Assembly (NCBI RefSeq): GCF_023195535.1
Contig: NZ_JALPNF010000001.1
Location: 1-64,000 of the forward strand
Direction of reading: 5' to 3'
Source: Sphingomonas faeni
Lineage (GTDB): Bacteria; Pseudomonadota; Alphaproteobacteria; Sphingomonadales; Sphingomonadaceae
Length of the DNA: 64,000 nucleotides
Shown: positions 43,869 through 52,883 of the stretch, one piece after another
Layout: every line of letters begins with the position of its first letter
How positions within the stretch are numbered: position 1 is the stretch's first letter
Made by a program: the position numbers and the translations under genes
The notes under the pieces: generated by a model
What the model saw: the letters and a program-made list of their open reading frames with translations, nothing else
The model's database searches: none
What the model was told of the DNA's origin: nothing

Positions 43869-44270
43869 TTAGCCGACACGCGCGAACACGGCCGCGACAC
43901 TCGGCTTGGGAGCAGGTGTCGGTGACGGCTCGGTCGCCCCGGTGACGCGTTCCAAGGCGGTCGCCACGGACTCGCCACTGCCAAACATCGCCTCAATCGC
44001 GCGGACGCAAAGCGTCACGTCGTCATCGGCCAGTCGGTAGAAAACCTGTTTCGCCGCGCGGCGCATCACGACGAGATCTGCCTTTCGCAATTCGGCAAGC
44101 TGCTGGCTGAGGGCCGGCTGGACGATCCCCGTCGAACGTTCGAGCTCGGCGACGATCTGCTCGCCGTCGAGCAGGCGGGACAGGATCATGAGCCGCTGCG
44201 GCTGCGCATAGGTTTTGAGGCGGTCGGCCGCGGCATTGGCACGCTCGCGGGACTGATAGATCGCCGTCAT
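43869..44270 (-). CDS. ArsR-family repressor, sulfide-responsive (SqrR/BigR)-like
   Basis: 133 residues. ArsR winged helix: LKTYAQPQRLMILSRLLDGEQIVAELERSTGIVQPALSQQLAELRKADLVVMRRAAKQVFYRLADDDV. One Cys is present (DVTLCVRAI), matching the second sensing Cys of SqrR/BigR; the first is replaced by Leu here, so a classic intramolecular tetrasulfide could not form. A low-complexity Pro/Thr tail extends the C-terminus. It overlaps the peroxiredoxin gene (ATGA), and its operator is probably the palindrome at 44975-44988. Confidence 0.85.
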   Translation of the reverse strand: MTAIYQSRERANAAADRLKTYAQPQRLMILSRLLDGEQIVAELERSTGIVQPALSQQLAELRKADLVVMRRAAKQVFYRLADDDVTLCVRAIEAMFGSGESVATALERVTGATEPSPTPAPKPSVAAVFARVG

Positions 44271-44932
44271 CGATCGGGCTGGGTCTGATGAAACCAGCCC
44301 GCGGGAGCATCGTCGCCGATCGCCGTCTCCGCGGTCTGGGCAGGGGGGACCAGCACATCGTCGCCAGGTTGCCAGCCGGCAGGGGTGAGGACGCTGCCGT
44401 CGGCGGCGCGCTTCAGCGCGGCGAGCATGCGGACCATCTCGTCGATCGAGCGGCCGATTGTCATCGGATACCAGGTGACGCCGCGGATGACGCCTTCGGG
44501 GTCGATGAAGTATGTTGCGCGCACCGCGGACGCATCGGCGGCATCGTCGTCGATCATGCCATAAGCGCGACCGACCGCCATCGATGGGTCCTCGATGACC
44601 GGGAAGCGGATTTCGACGCCGAACAGCTCTCGGATCGCGCGCAGCCATGCGATGTGCGAATACAGGCTGTCCACCGAAAGCCCGAGCAGGACAGCGTCCA
44701 GTGCCTCGAACTGCGGCATCGCCTTGGCCAGCGCGATGAATTCGCTCGTGCAGACCGGCGTGAAGTCGGCCGGATGCGAGAAGAACACCACCCAGCGACC
44801 GCGATACTGGTCGAGGCTCACCTCGCCACGCGTCGTGCGGGCGTGAAAGTTCGGCGCGGTGTCGCCGATCCGCAGCGGTCGCGGTCCCGTAGCGCCAGCA
44901 AGCGCTGCTTCTGCGTTTTGTATCATCGCCAT
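44267..44932 (-). CDS. 1-Cys peroxiredoxin (Prx6-like)
   Basis: 221 residues from ATG 44932, which has a GAGG site 8 nt upstream (an upstream in-frame ATG at 44962 lacks one). Thioredoxin fold with peroxidatic C61 in SHPADFTPVCTSEF, VDSLYSHIAW and the Prx6-type C-terminal dimer extension (RMLAALKRAADGSVLTPAGWQPGDDVLVPP). No resolving Cys is seen. It would reduce peroxides or persulfides. Divergent from the persulfide dioxygenase gene, in one operon with the ArsR repressor. Confidence 0.9.
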   Translation of the reverse strand: MAMIQNAEAALAGATGPRPLRIGDTAPNFHARTTRGEVSLDQYRGRWVVFFSHPADFTPVCTSEFIALAKAMPQFEALDAVLLGLSVDSLYSHIAWLRAIRELFGVEIRFPVIEDPSMAVGRAYGMIDDDAADASAVRATYFIDPEGVIRGVTWYPMTIGRSIDEMVRMLAALKRAADGSVLTPAGWQPGDDVLVPPAQTAETAIGDDAPAGWFHQTQPDR

Positions 44933-44974
44933 CTGATTGCCTCGACACGCTTTCACACGCAACGTACATACGTA

Positions 44975-44988
44975 AATACCGATGTATT
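44975..44988. promoter_or_regulatory. Candidate ArsR/SqrR operator
   Basis: AATAC-CGAT-GTATT, a perfect 5-bp-arm inverted repeat in the AT-rich 80-bp divergent gap between the peroxiredoxin and the persulfide dioxygenase genes. It lies 24 bp before the dioxygenase ATG and 42 bp before the peroxiredoxin ATG, so one repressor could shut both. Confidence 0.5.
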
Positions 44989-45012
44989 GTAAGTCTGAAA
45001 GTATAACTGTAT

Positions 45013-45942
45013 ATGAGCGTCATGACCGACCCGATTCTCGCCGCTGCCGCATCGCAAGTGTCCATCGCTCAGGCGGGGCCCAAACTCGTCGTTCGCAGCT
45101 TCTTCGACGAGCCCACCAACACCGCGAGCTACGTCGCGCACGATCCGACGACGCTGCGTGCGGCGATCATCGACAGCGTGCTCGATTTCGATGCGGCCGC
45201 GGGCCGGACGGATACCGCCTCCGCCGACGCCATCATCGCGTATGTGCGAGGGGAGGGGCTGACGATCGACTGGCTGCTCGAGACACACGCCCATGCCGAC
45301 CATCTTTCGGCGGCACCCTATCTGCAAAAGGCGCTGGGCGGCACGCTCGCCATCGGCCGCGACATCCTGCGGGTGCAGGACGTGTTCGGCAAGATCTTCA
45401 ACGCCGGTACCGAATTCGCCCGCGACGGCTCGGAGTTCGACCGGCTGTTCGACGACGGCGATGCATTCGCGATCGGTTCGATACCGGCGATCGCGCTCCA
45501 CGTACCTGGGCACACCCCGGCCGACATGGCCTATGTCATCGGCGAGGCGGTGTTCACCGGCGATACGCTGTTCATGCCCGACTATGGGTCGGCACGCGCC
45601 GATTTTCCGGGCGGCGATGCGCGGCAGCTCTACCGCTCGATCCGGCGGCTGCTGACCCTTCCTGCCGAAACACGACTGTTCCTGTGCCACGACTACAAAG
45701 CGCCTGGACGTGACCGCTATGTCTGGGAGACCACTGTCGGTGCGCAGCGTATCGGCAACGTCCATGTTCATGACGGTGTCGAAGAGGACGCGTTCGTCGC
45801 GATGCGGACGGCTCGCGACGCGACCTTGGGGATGCCGAAGCTGATCCTGCCGTCGATCCAGGTCAACATGCGCGGCGGCCACTTGCCCGAGCCCGAGGCG
45901 AACGGCACGCGCTACCTCCAGATCCCGCTGAACGTCCTGTGA
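45013..45942 (+). CDS. MBL-fold persulfide dioxygenase (ETHE1/Blh-like)
   Basis: 309 residues. Metallo-beta-lactamase motifs: THAHADHLS (H92, H94, D96, H97), [10 protein letters not shown] (His), [23 protein letters not shown] (Asp) and LFLCHDYK (His). The [10 protein letters not shown] loop and the C-terminal [18 protein letters not shown] segment fit the Blh-type persulfide dioxygenases that oxidise glutathione persulfide to sulfite. Here it lacks the N-terminal rhodanese/phosphatase-like domain found fused in Blh, which is instead fused to the SQR at 47530. Confidence 0.9.
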   Translation: MSVMTDPILAAAASQVSIAQAGPKLVVRSFFDEPTNTASYVAHDPTTLRAAIIDSVLDFDAAAGRTDTASADAIIAYVRGEGLTIDWLLETHAHADHLSAAPYLQKALGGTLAIGRDILRVQDVFGKIFNAGTEFARDGSEFDRLFDDGDAFAIGSIPAIALHVPGHTPADMAYVIGEAVFTGDTLFMPDYGSARADFPGGDARQLYRSIRRLLTLPAETRLFLCHDYKAPGRDRYVWETTVGAQRIGNVHVHDGVEEDAFVAMRTARDATLGMPKLILPSIQVNMRGGHLPEPEANGTRYLQIPLNVL

Positions 45943-46379
45943 TGAACTGGACGGGCGCCATGCCGCTTGCCGGGTTGACCGGCGGCCTGCTGATCGGCCT
46001 TGCCGGCGCGATCATACTGCTGGGACTGGGCCGGATCGCCGGGGTCAGCGGCATGGTCGCGCGCGCGACGGGTATCGCATCCGGCGGGACGCCATGGCCG
46101 ATCGCCAGTGCGTTCATCCTCGGTTTGCCACTCGGAGCCTTGCTGGTGGCATTTGCCTTCGGACCGATAGCCACCCGGTTTCCGACGTCCGTCACGGCCC
46201 TCGTGCTTGGCGGCCTGATCGTGGGGTTCGGCACGCGTATGGGTAGCGGATGCACCAGCGGTCACGGTGTCTGCGGCCTGTCGCGCCTCTCGCCGCGGTC
46301 GATCGTGGCGACCGCCAGCTTCATGGCCGCAGGGTTTGCCACGGTGGCGGCGATGCGCGCGTTGGGGGTGACGTCGTGA
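45942..46379 (+). CDS. YeeE/YedE-type sulfur transporter, first half
   Basis: 145 residues; ATG 45942 overlaps the dioxygenase stop (GTG 45939 is possible). Four helices, with the Cys motif [23 protein letters not shown] of YeeE/YedE thiosulfate or sulfur-carrier channels. It pairs with the next gene to make a complete transporter (PmpA/PmpB style). Confidence 0.85.
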   Translation: MNWTGAMPLAGLTGGLLIGLAGAIILLGLGRIAGVSGMVARATGIASGGTPWPIASAFILGLPLGALLVAFAFGPIATRFPTSVTALVLGGLIVGFGTRMGSGCTSGHGVCGLSRLSPRSIVATASFMAAGFATVAAMRALGVTS

Positions 46380-46831
46380 TGCGCCGCGTCCTGATCGCTC
46401 TGCTGGCCGGGGTGCTGTTCGGTGCGGGCCTCGCGCATTCGGGCATGTCCGACCCCGCTCGGGTCCGCGCGTTCCTCGACCTGTTCGGCGGCGCGTGGGA
46501 CCCGACCCTGGCTTTCGTAATGGTCGGCGCCATCCTGCCGATGGCGGTCGCGTGGAGGATCCGTCGGCGGCTCGACGCGCCGATCGCCGACACATCCTTC
46601 GTCCTGCCAGCCACGACCGGGATCACGCGCTCCCTTATCGGCGGGTCGGTGTTGTTCGGCATCGGCTGGGGCATCGCCGGGCTTTGCCCCGGGCCCGCCA
46701 TCGCCGACCTCGTCATCGCCCCCGTTCCGGCAGCGATCTTCGTCGCCGCAATGCTCGGCGGCATGATCCTGCACCGCCTGCTGCTTGCCCCCCCGGCAAA
46801 GCAGCCTCACCTGGAGACGCCTCATGTCTGA
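46379..46831 (+). CDS. YeeE/YedE-type sulfur transporter, second half (DUF6691)
   Basis: 150 residues from ATG 46379 (GTG 46376 possible, overlapping the preceding stop). LLAGVLFGAGLAHSGMSDPARV and FGIGWGIAGLCPGPAIADL carry the second Cys of the pair. Its stop lies inside the peroxiredoxin start. Confidence 0.85.
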   Translation: MRRVLIALLAGVLFGAGLAHSGMSDPARVRAFLDLFGGAWDPTLAFVMVGAILPMAVAWRIRRRLDAPIADTSFVLPATTGITRSLIGGSVLFGIGWGIAGLCPGPAIADLVIAPVPAAIFVAAMLGGMILHRLLLAPPAKQPHLETPHV

Positions 46832-47474
46832 TACATTTACGGTCGGCCTGCCGCGCATCAATGCGCCCGCACCGGGCTTCTCCGCCAAGACGACGCACGG
46901 CGATCGCACGCTCGCCGATTACAAGGGCAAGTGGCTCGTACTGTTCTCGCACCCGTCGGACTTCACGCCCGTCTGCACCACCGAGTTCATCGGTTTCGCC
47001 GGGGTCGCGGCCGAGCTGAAGGCGAGGAATTGCGAGCTGCTCGGGCTCTCGATCGACAGCATATATTCGCATATCGCCTGGACCCGGAACATCGCAGAGA
47101 AGTTCGGCGTCGAAATCCCCTTTCCGATCATCGAAGACCTGAAAATGGAAGTCGCGCGGGCCTATGGCATGATCCACGAGGGCGCGAGCGACACGTCGGC
47201 CGTGCGCGCGACCTTCGTGATCGACCCCGAAGGCGTGCTGCGCGCGATGCTCTATTATCCGATGAGCAACGGTCGCTCGATCCCCGAGATCGTCCGCCTT
47301 GTTACCGCGATGCAGGCAAGCGATGCCAACGGCGTCGCGACGCCCGCCGGATGGCAGCCGGGCGAGGACGCCATCGTGCCGCCGCCCAAGACGATCGCCG
47401 CAGCCGCCGGCCGCGAGGGCGAAGGCTTCGCGTACACCGACTGGTATTTCTCGAAGCGCCCGCTCGCCGCCTGA
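46824..47474 (+). CDS. Second 1-Cys peroxiredoxin
   Basis: 216 residues, ATG 46824 overlapping the preceding stop. Peroxidatic C51 (SHPSDFTPVCTTEF), LSIDSIYSHIAW and the same C-terminal extension as the first copy (GVATPAGWQPGEDAIVPPPK). Residues are close to those of the paralogue at 44267. Two copies on opposite strands in one sulfide cluster suggests specialisation, one in the repressor operon and one in the catabolic operon. Confidence 0.92.
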   Translation: MSDTFTVGLPRINAPAPGFSAKTTHGDRTLADYKGKWLVLFSHPSDFTPVCTTEFIGFAGVAAELKARNCELLGLSIDSIYSHIAWTRNIAEKFGVEIPFPIIEDLKMEVARAYGMIHEGASDTSAVRATFVIDPEGVLRAMLYYPMSNGRSIPEIVRLVTAMQASDANGVATPAGWQPGEDAIVPPPKTIAAAAGREGEGFAYTDWYFSKRPLAA

Positions 47475-47529
47475 CTTCGTCTCCGGCGCGCGCGTTGCGT
47501 TCCGGAGCGCCCCCTCGAGGACGATCCGC

Positions 47530-49188
47530 ATGACCATCAAGCCGCTTACCCTCGCATTGTCGGTATCGCCCCAGCTGACCGAGGCGGATATCGCCCAGGC
47601 AGCGCGGGACGGGATTCGCGCCATCATCGACAACCGGCCGGATGGCGAGGAGCCGGGGCAAGTATCCGCCGACGCCATGGAACGGCTTGCAGCGGCGCAC
47701 GGCATGGCGTTTGCGCATGTGCCGGTCGTGCCGGGAAAGATCGGCGATGAGGATGTCGCGCGCATGGCCGATGCGCTGTCGCGGCTCGACGCTCCGGTCC
47801 TCGCCTATTGCCGCACCGGCACGCGCTCGGCGTCGCTTTGGGCGCTCTCGCAAGCCGGGGCGCTGCCTGCGGATACGATCCTCAGGACGGCGAGCGACGC
47901 CGGCTATGACCTGACGGCGCTTCGTCCCCGACTTGAAACAACCGTGGCAATTCCGGAAGGAGCGGGACCGTCGCGGGCCGATGTCGTCATCGTCGGCGGT
48001 GGCTCGGCAGGGCTGGCGACGGCGGCATCGCTGCGCGAGCGTAACCGCTCGCTCGACATCGTCGTCATCGAGCCGCGCACCGAGCATGACTATCAGCCGG
48101 GCTGGACGATGGTCGGCGGCGGCGTGTTCGATGCCAAGGATACGCGGCGGCCCGAGGCGAGCGTCATGCCCGCCGGCGTGCGCTGGATCAAAGGCGCGGT
48201 CGCCAGCTTCGAGCCCGAGCGCAATACCGTGACACTGGAAGACGGCTCCACCGTCGGATACCGCGCGCTCGTCGTCGCACCGGGGATCGCACTCGACTGG
48301 GCCGGGGTGGATGGGCTCGTCGAGACGCTCGGGCGCAACGGCGTCACGTCCAACTATAGTTACGAAACCGCACCCTATACGTGGGAACTGGTTCAGTCCC
48401 TGAGGGGCGGTACCGCGCTGTTCTCCCAGCCGCCGATGCCGATCAAGTGCGCCGGCGCGCCACAGAAGGCGATGTACCTGTCGTGCGATCATTGGCAGCG
48501 GCAGGGCGTGCTCAAGGACATCGACGTGCAGTTTCACAACGCCGGGGGCGTATTGTTCGGCGTAAAGGAGTTCGTCCCGCCGCTGATGGCCTATGTCGAC
48601 CGCTACGGTATCGACCTCCAGTTCGAGTCCACCCTGGTTGCGGTCGACGGATCTGACCGAACCGCCACCTTCAGCGAGAAGGGCGGAGAGATCACCAGGT
48701 CGTTCGACATGATCCACGTCACGCCGCCCCAGAAGGCACCGGCATTCATCGCGCACAGCCCTCTCGCCAACGACGCGGGGTATGTGGATGTCGATCAGAC
48801 GACCCTGCAACACATTCGCTACGCCAACGTGTTCGGTCTGGGTGATGGCGGATCGACGCCCAACGCGAAGACCATGGCCGCCGCGCGCAAGCAGGCGCCG
48901 ATCGTTGCCGAAAATCTGCTGTCGATGCTCGCCGGCAAGGCGCCGATGGCGCTCTATGACGGCTATGGCTCATGTCCGCTGACGGTCGAGCGCGGCAAGA
49001 TCCTGCTCGCCGAGTTCGGTTACGGCGGAAAGCTGCTGCCGAGTTTTCCGACGTGGATCATCGAGGGCACCAAGCCGCAGCGGCTGTCCTGGCTGCTGAA
49101 GTCCGAAGGCCTGCCATGGATCTACTGGAACGGCATGCTCAAGGGCCGCGAGTGGATGGCGCATCCCGAGCATCGCCAAGCCGCCTGA
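47530..49188 (+). CDS. sqr: Fusion: rhodanese/phosphatase-like domain + sulfide:quinone oxidoreductase
   Basis: 552 residues. 1 to about 130 is a DUF442/TIGR01244 domain with AYCRTGTRS (C94, R99; a CxxxxxR phosphatase-like loop). From about 150 it is an FAD enzyme, with VVIVGGGSAGLATAASL, VVAPGIALDW and GLGDGGSTPNAKT. Redox Cys C307 in CAGAPQKAMYL, C319 and C482 in DGYGSCPLTVERGKILLAEF match the mitochondrial SQOR type. It oxidises sulfide at the membrane, making persulfide that the attached domain could pass on to the dioxygenase. NCBI has used a bifunctional name for such proteins, so the fusion is not unique. Confidence 0.9.
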   Translation: MTIKPLTLALSVSPQLTEADIAQAARDGIRAIIDNRPDGEEPGQVSADAMERLAAAHGMAFAHVPVVPGKIGDEDVARMADALSRLDAPVLAYCRTGTRSASLWALSQAGALPADTILRTASDAGYDLTALRPRLETTVAIPEGAGPSRADVVIVGGGSAGLATAASLRERNRSLDIVVIEPRTEHDYQPGWTMVGGGVFDAKDTRRPEASVMPAGVRWIKGAVASFEPERNTVTLEDGSTVGYRALVVAPGIALDWAGVDGLVETLGRNGVTSNYSYETAPYTWELVQSLRGGTALFSQPPMPIKCAGAPQKAMYLSCDHWQRQGVLKDIDVQFHNAGGVLFGVKEFVPPLMAYVDRYGIDLQFESTLVAVDGSDRTATFSEKGGEITRSFDMIHVTPPQKAPAFIAHSPLANDAGYVDVDQTTLQHIRYANVFGLGDGGSTPNAKTMAAARKQAPIVAENLLSMLAGKAPMALYDGYGSCPLTVERGKILLAEFGYGGKLLPSFPTWIIEGTKPQRLSWLLKSEGLPWIYWNGMLKGREWMAHPEHRQAA

Positions 49189-49217
49189 GCCAACTCCGCC
49201 GACCAAGGTCCGTTTTC

Positions 49218-49994
49218 ATGCTCGATACCATCCAATACCTGCTGGGCGCAGTGTCCGGCGGCCTGGTCGGCTTCACGCTTGGCCTCGTCGGCGGGGGCGG
49301 CTCGATCCTCGCCGTGCCGCTGATGGTCTATCTCGTCGGCGTCACCAATCCGCACGTGGCGATCGGGACGAGCGCGCTCGCGGTCGCAGCGAATGCGGCG
49401 ACGGGCCTGCTCAGCCATGCGCGGGCCGGCACCGTCAAATGGCGCTGCGGGCTGATGTATGCGGGGGCAGGCGTGCTCGGGGCCTTTGCGGGATCGTCGG
49501 CGGGCAAGGCCGTCGATGGCCAGCATCTGCTGTTCCTATTCGCCATCGTCATGGTCGCGGTCGGCATCCTGATGCTGCGCGGCCGGCGCAACCTCGGTGT
49601 CGAGGGCGCTGCCTGCAATCGCGCAAACGCCCCGAAAGTGCTAGGCTTCGGGCTTGGTACAGGAATTTTCTCGGGCTTTTTCGGCATCGGCGGCGGATTT
49701 CTGATCGTGCCCGGACTGATCGCATCGACCAGGATGCCGATGATCAACGCGGTCGGAACATCGCTGGTCGCCGTCGCGGCGTTCGGGCTGGCGACTGCGA
49801 CCAACTATGCGCTATCCGGTCTCGTCGACTGGCCGCTCGCGGGTGTCTTCATCGCTGGTGGTGTCGTCGGCGGCATGGTCGGGACGGTCGTTGCCAAGCG
49901 CCTCTCCGGCCGCGGGACGCTCACGACCGTCTTCGCGATCCTGATCTTCGTCGTTGCAGCCTATATGCTGTGGAAGAGCGCGGCCGCGCTGTGA
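49218..49994 (+). CDS. TauE/SafE-family sulfite/anion exporter
   Basis: 258 residues. Start FTLGLVGGGGSILAVPLMVYLVG, second half FSGFFGIGGGFLIVPGL and eight or so helices: the duplicated TauE fold. It most likely exports sulfite or thiosulfate formed by the dioxygenase. Its stop overlaps the GTG of the next gene (GTGA). Confidence 0.9.
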   Translation: MLDTIQYLLGAVSGGLVGFTLGLVGGGGSILAVPLMVYLVGVTNPHVAIGTSALAVAANAATGLLSHARAGTVKWRCGLMYAGAGVLGAFAGSSAGKAVDGQHLLFLFAIVMVAVGILMLRGRRNLGVEGAACNRANAPKVLGFGLGTGIFSGFFGIGGGFLIVPGLIASTRMPMINAVGTSLVAVAAFGLATATNYALSGLVDWPLAGVFIAGGVVGGMVGTVVAKRLSGRGTLTTVFAILIFVVAAYMLWKSAAAL

Positions 49995-50809
49995 CGATCG
50001 GCAATACCGTCGCCCTCGGTCCGCTGGTGCTGTCGACCGACCGATTGCTCGCGCTGCTCGCGATCGCGGTTTTTATCGGCCTGGTGTCGTTTCTGACGCG
50101 AAAATCGTCCCGGCCGACGTCGAACGCGGCCACGGCGGCGGTCGTGGCGGGCTTGGTCATGGGACGCATTGGCTATGTCGCCATGCACATCCCTAGCTAC
50201 AGCGATGATCCGCTGTCGGCGCTCGCGATCTGGCAGGGTGGATTTTCCGTGATTGCGGGCATCGTCGGGGCGGCGTTGGTTCTCGTCGCCACGCTCCGCC
50301 GTTCCGCCGCGCTCTATCGATCGCTGGCGAGCCTGGGTATCGCCGTCATGGTCTGGGCAGCGGCTGCGCATCTGCTTGTCGAAGATACCGCCATCCCTCT
50401 GCCCAAGGGGCTTGTCGCGTACACAATCGATGGACAGCCGGTTGCTATCGATAGCTTTCGGGGAAAGCCGTTCGTCATCAATATGTGGGCGACCTGGTGC
50501 GGACCGTGCCAGCGCGAGATGCCGATGCTGGTGCGGGCCGCGGCGGCACGTCCCGCAGTGCCGGTTCTGTTCATCGATCAAGGCGAGACGCCGGACGTCG
50601 TAAAGGCTTTCCTGGCCACGAAGCGACTGACATCGCCGCATCTGCTGGTCGATCGTAGCCAGGATTTCAGCCGCGCTGCTGGTTCGGGAGCCCTGCCGAC
50701 CACCCTGTTCGTCGCCGGGGACGGCATGATACGCGAGAGCCATGCCGGAGAGATTTCGCGTGCTGCACTCGAAGACGGTATCGACGACATTCTGGAGACC
50801 AATCAATGA
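49991..50809 (+). CDS. TlpA-like membrane thiol:disulfide oxidoreductase
   Basis: 272 residues from GTG 49991. About five N-terminal helices of Lgt-like character (ALLAIAVFIGLVSFLT, VVAGLVMGRIGYVAMHIP, FSVIAGIVGAALVLVATL), then a periplasmic thioredoxin domain with WATWCGPC (C170, C173) and the cis-Pro region GSGALPTTLFV. Supplies reducing equivalents to periplasmic cysteines. Overlaps the DsbA-like gene. Confidence 0.88.
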   Translation: MTIGNTVALGPLVLSTDRLLALLAIAVFIGLVSFLTRKSSRPTSNAATAAVVAGLVMGRIGYVAMHIPSYSDDPLSALAIWQGGFSVIAGIVGAALVLVATLRRSAALYRSLASLGIAVMVWAAAAHLLVEDTAIPLPKGLVAYTIDGQPVAIDSFRGKPFVINMWATWCGPCQREMPMLVRAAAARPAVPVLFIDQGETPDVVKAFLATKRLTSPHLLVDRSQDFSRAAGSGALPTTLFVAGDGMIRESHAGEISRAALEDGIDDILETNQ

Positions 50810-51460
50810 ACTGCATTCGCCCCTCCGTGGCGACGCTCGCAGTGCTCGCGATCACCGGCCTCGGCATAGGGGCCACGGACGCGCTGACCCCACCGGCGGT
50901 CGCCGCAACGATCATCAAGTCGGCGATCCTGGAAGATCCGGTTGCCCCAAAAGTCGCGCCCAAAGGCTATGACATCACGATCGTCCAGTTCGCGGACTAT
51001 AATTGCGGCTATTGCCGGCGCATGCATTCCGTGGTTGCGGCCCTGATCTCCTCTGATCCGAAAATCCGGCTGGTCTATCGGGACTGGCCAATTTTTTGGG
51101 CCCGTGTCGGTCGAAGCCGCGCGCGCCGCCATCGCCAGCCAATGGCAGGGCAAGCACGAAGCCTTCAACGCAGCACTGTATGCAGGGGCAGGAAAACTAG
51201 ATTCTTCCGCGATCAGGACCGCCGCAAATCGGGCAGGCGTGAACTGGCCCCGGCTGCAAGCCGATCTTGTAAAACACAAGGCTGAAATCGACGCCCTGCT
51301 CGCGCGGACCAACGAGCAGGCCCCGGCAATCGGCCTGCAAGGCACCCCGGCGTTCATCATCGGCGCCTATCTCGCGCCCGGCGCGCTCGACCTTGCGACC
51401 CTGCGCAAGGCTGTCGCGGAAGCACGCCGTAATCCGGATGGTCCGGCCAAGGCGCCATGA
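50806..51460 (+). pseudogene. DsbA/thioredoxin-fold periplasmic protein, frameshifted
   Basis: Frame 1 encodes signal peptide and QFADYNCGYCRRMH (C67, C70), reaching RDWPIF; frame 2 then continues SVEAARAAIASQWQGKHEAFNAAL to the end, with IGLQGTPAFIIGAY (cis-Pro). The break is at a run of six T (51092-51097): with five T the reading joins as PIFGPVSVEAA. So one extra T, real or a sequencing error, destroys a DsbA-like gene of about 217 residues. Confidence 0.85.
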
Positions 51461-51801
51461 TCCACGGCAACAACCCGCTCTCGCAAACGGCCCGGTTTGG
51501 AAAAGAGTGATAAAGGCAGAATCTCCCTTCGTATTCTTGATTCTCCTAGATCTGCATCATCGAAAAGCTGCAACTCTCTTTCAGTTCGCGGCTCGCACCT
51601 GGTGTCGGGGACGTCGATTTCCATACGACCAAAAGGTCATATCGCGCATCGGTCTGCCGGGTGGAAAGAGGGGCGTGCCGGACAACGACGTGGCGCGGCG
51701 ACTTCCGATCCCAGGCTCCGAACCGAGGCCGCGGCGGATCGTGGCGCGGGTCGGAAGCTTGGCAAACGCGCTATTTTTTGCTCTGATCTAGGATCGAAAA
51801 G
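51461..51801. other. Intergenic, no gene seen (341 bp)
   Basis: Holds the promoter side of the fasciclin gene (AGGA 10 nt before ATG). Short frames show no motifs. No terminator hairpin recognised. Confidence 0.5.
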
Positions 51802-52227
51802 ATGACCGATACCAAGCATGATATTGTTGATACCGCCGTCGCTGCGGGTTCGTTCACGACGCTCGTTGCCGCGGTCGGCGCCGCAGGGCTGGTCGACACA
51901 CTGAAGGGCGCGGGGCCATTCACGGTCTTCGCGCCGTCCGACGCCGCGTTCGCAGCACTTCCGGGCGGCACTGTCGACGATCTGGTCAAGCCTGAGAACA
52001 AGGACAAGCTGACGAAGATCCTCCTCCTCCACGTACTGCCAGGTACGGTGATGGCGGCGGACGTGACCGGCAAAGTGCTCGACCCGGCAACCGCGGGCGG
52101 CGCCAATGTCCACGTCGATGGCACTGACGGCGTGACTGTGAACGGCGCCAAGGTGGTGACTTCCGACATCGCCTGCACCAACGGCGTTATCCACGTGATT
52201 GACACGGTGCTGCTGCCGACCGGCTAA
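51802..52227 (+). CDS. Fasciclin-domain (FAS1/beta-Ig-H3) protein
   Basis: 141 residues, one FAS1 domain: [50 protein letters not shown], then [16 protein letters not shown] and the closing [14 protein letters not shown]1 domains mediate adhesion in the envelope, yet no signal peptide is visible here, so export is uncertain or the true start lies elsewhere. No link with its neighbours. Confidence 0.9.
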   Translation: MTDTKHDIVDTAVAAGSFTTLVAAVGAAGLVDTLKGAGPFTVFAPSDAAFAALPGGTVDDLVKPENKDKLTKILLLHVLPGTVMAADVTGKVLDPATAGGANVHVDGTDGVTVNGAKVVTSDIACTNGVIHVIDTVLLPTG

Positions 52228-52402
52228 GGCCTTTGAAATCCGACACCGGGGCGGCATCGTCCCGGTGCCGTCGGTTGAAGATAAGCCTGCGGGCTGTGAC
52301 CGACGGTGACGTAACCGACCCGATCAACTTTCCCCGTTTGCCTGCTGACCTCGGCCAGTGGGTGAATGGGGATTGCTCGCTTTTTGCTTTTCCCGCCGGT
52401 AG

Positions 52403-52768
52403 TTACCGGCCAACTTTCAGCGATAACGACGCTAGTTCACCATCGCGATCATTGCGAACCGGCTTCATCAGGCCGTCCTTCACGCTCGCCTGCGCGCCTT
52501 GCTCGGCACATGCGTTTCCAACGAGAACGATCGCGCCAGCGCCCTCATCGAAGCCTGCTTTGGCGACGGATTGAACACTTGGGTCGTGATCATCAACCTG
52601 GGTATGGAACTGAGGTTCAATCCGGCACACTTCGCGATCGTCCTCGGCCAAGAGGCTAGGTTCGGTTTGTCCGGAAATCGGTGCTGGCGCATCATGCTGG
52701 GGCGTTACAGCCTGCTGGTCTGACGGTCGAGGGTTGGGCTTACTCTCCATAGTGCAGCCCATACCCAA
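52403..52768 (-). CDS. Hypothetical protein, doubtful
   Basis: 121 residues (ATG 52768 or 52753). Hydrophilic and acidic; the end reads AGFDEGAGAIVLVGNACAEQG like a folded protein, while the start is Pro- and Gln-rich. No ribosome-binding site stands out and no family is known to me. The remaining DNA between 52228 and 52883 appears empty. Confidence 0.35.
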   Translation of the reverse strand: MGMGCTMESKPNPRPSDQQAVTPQHDAPAPISGQTEPSLLAEDDREVCRIEPQFHTQVDDHDPSVQSVAKAGFDEGAGAIVLVGNACAEQGAQASVKDGLMKPVRNDRDGELASLSLKVGR

Positions 52769-52883
52769 GTGATTTGGGCGTGCTCCATGTCCCTTCAGCG
52801 CCCATGGCGACGATTATGAGCGATGTTGACCGCCGCCGGGAGGCATGCCGCCGCTCGCTGAGGAAGAACGACTGAGGAGTATT

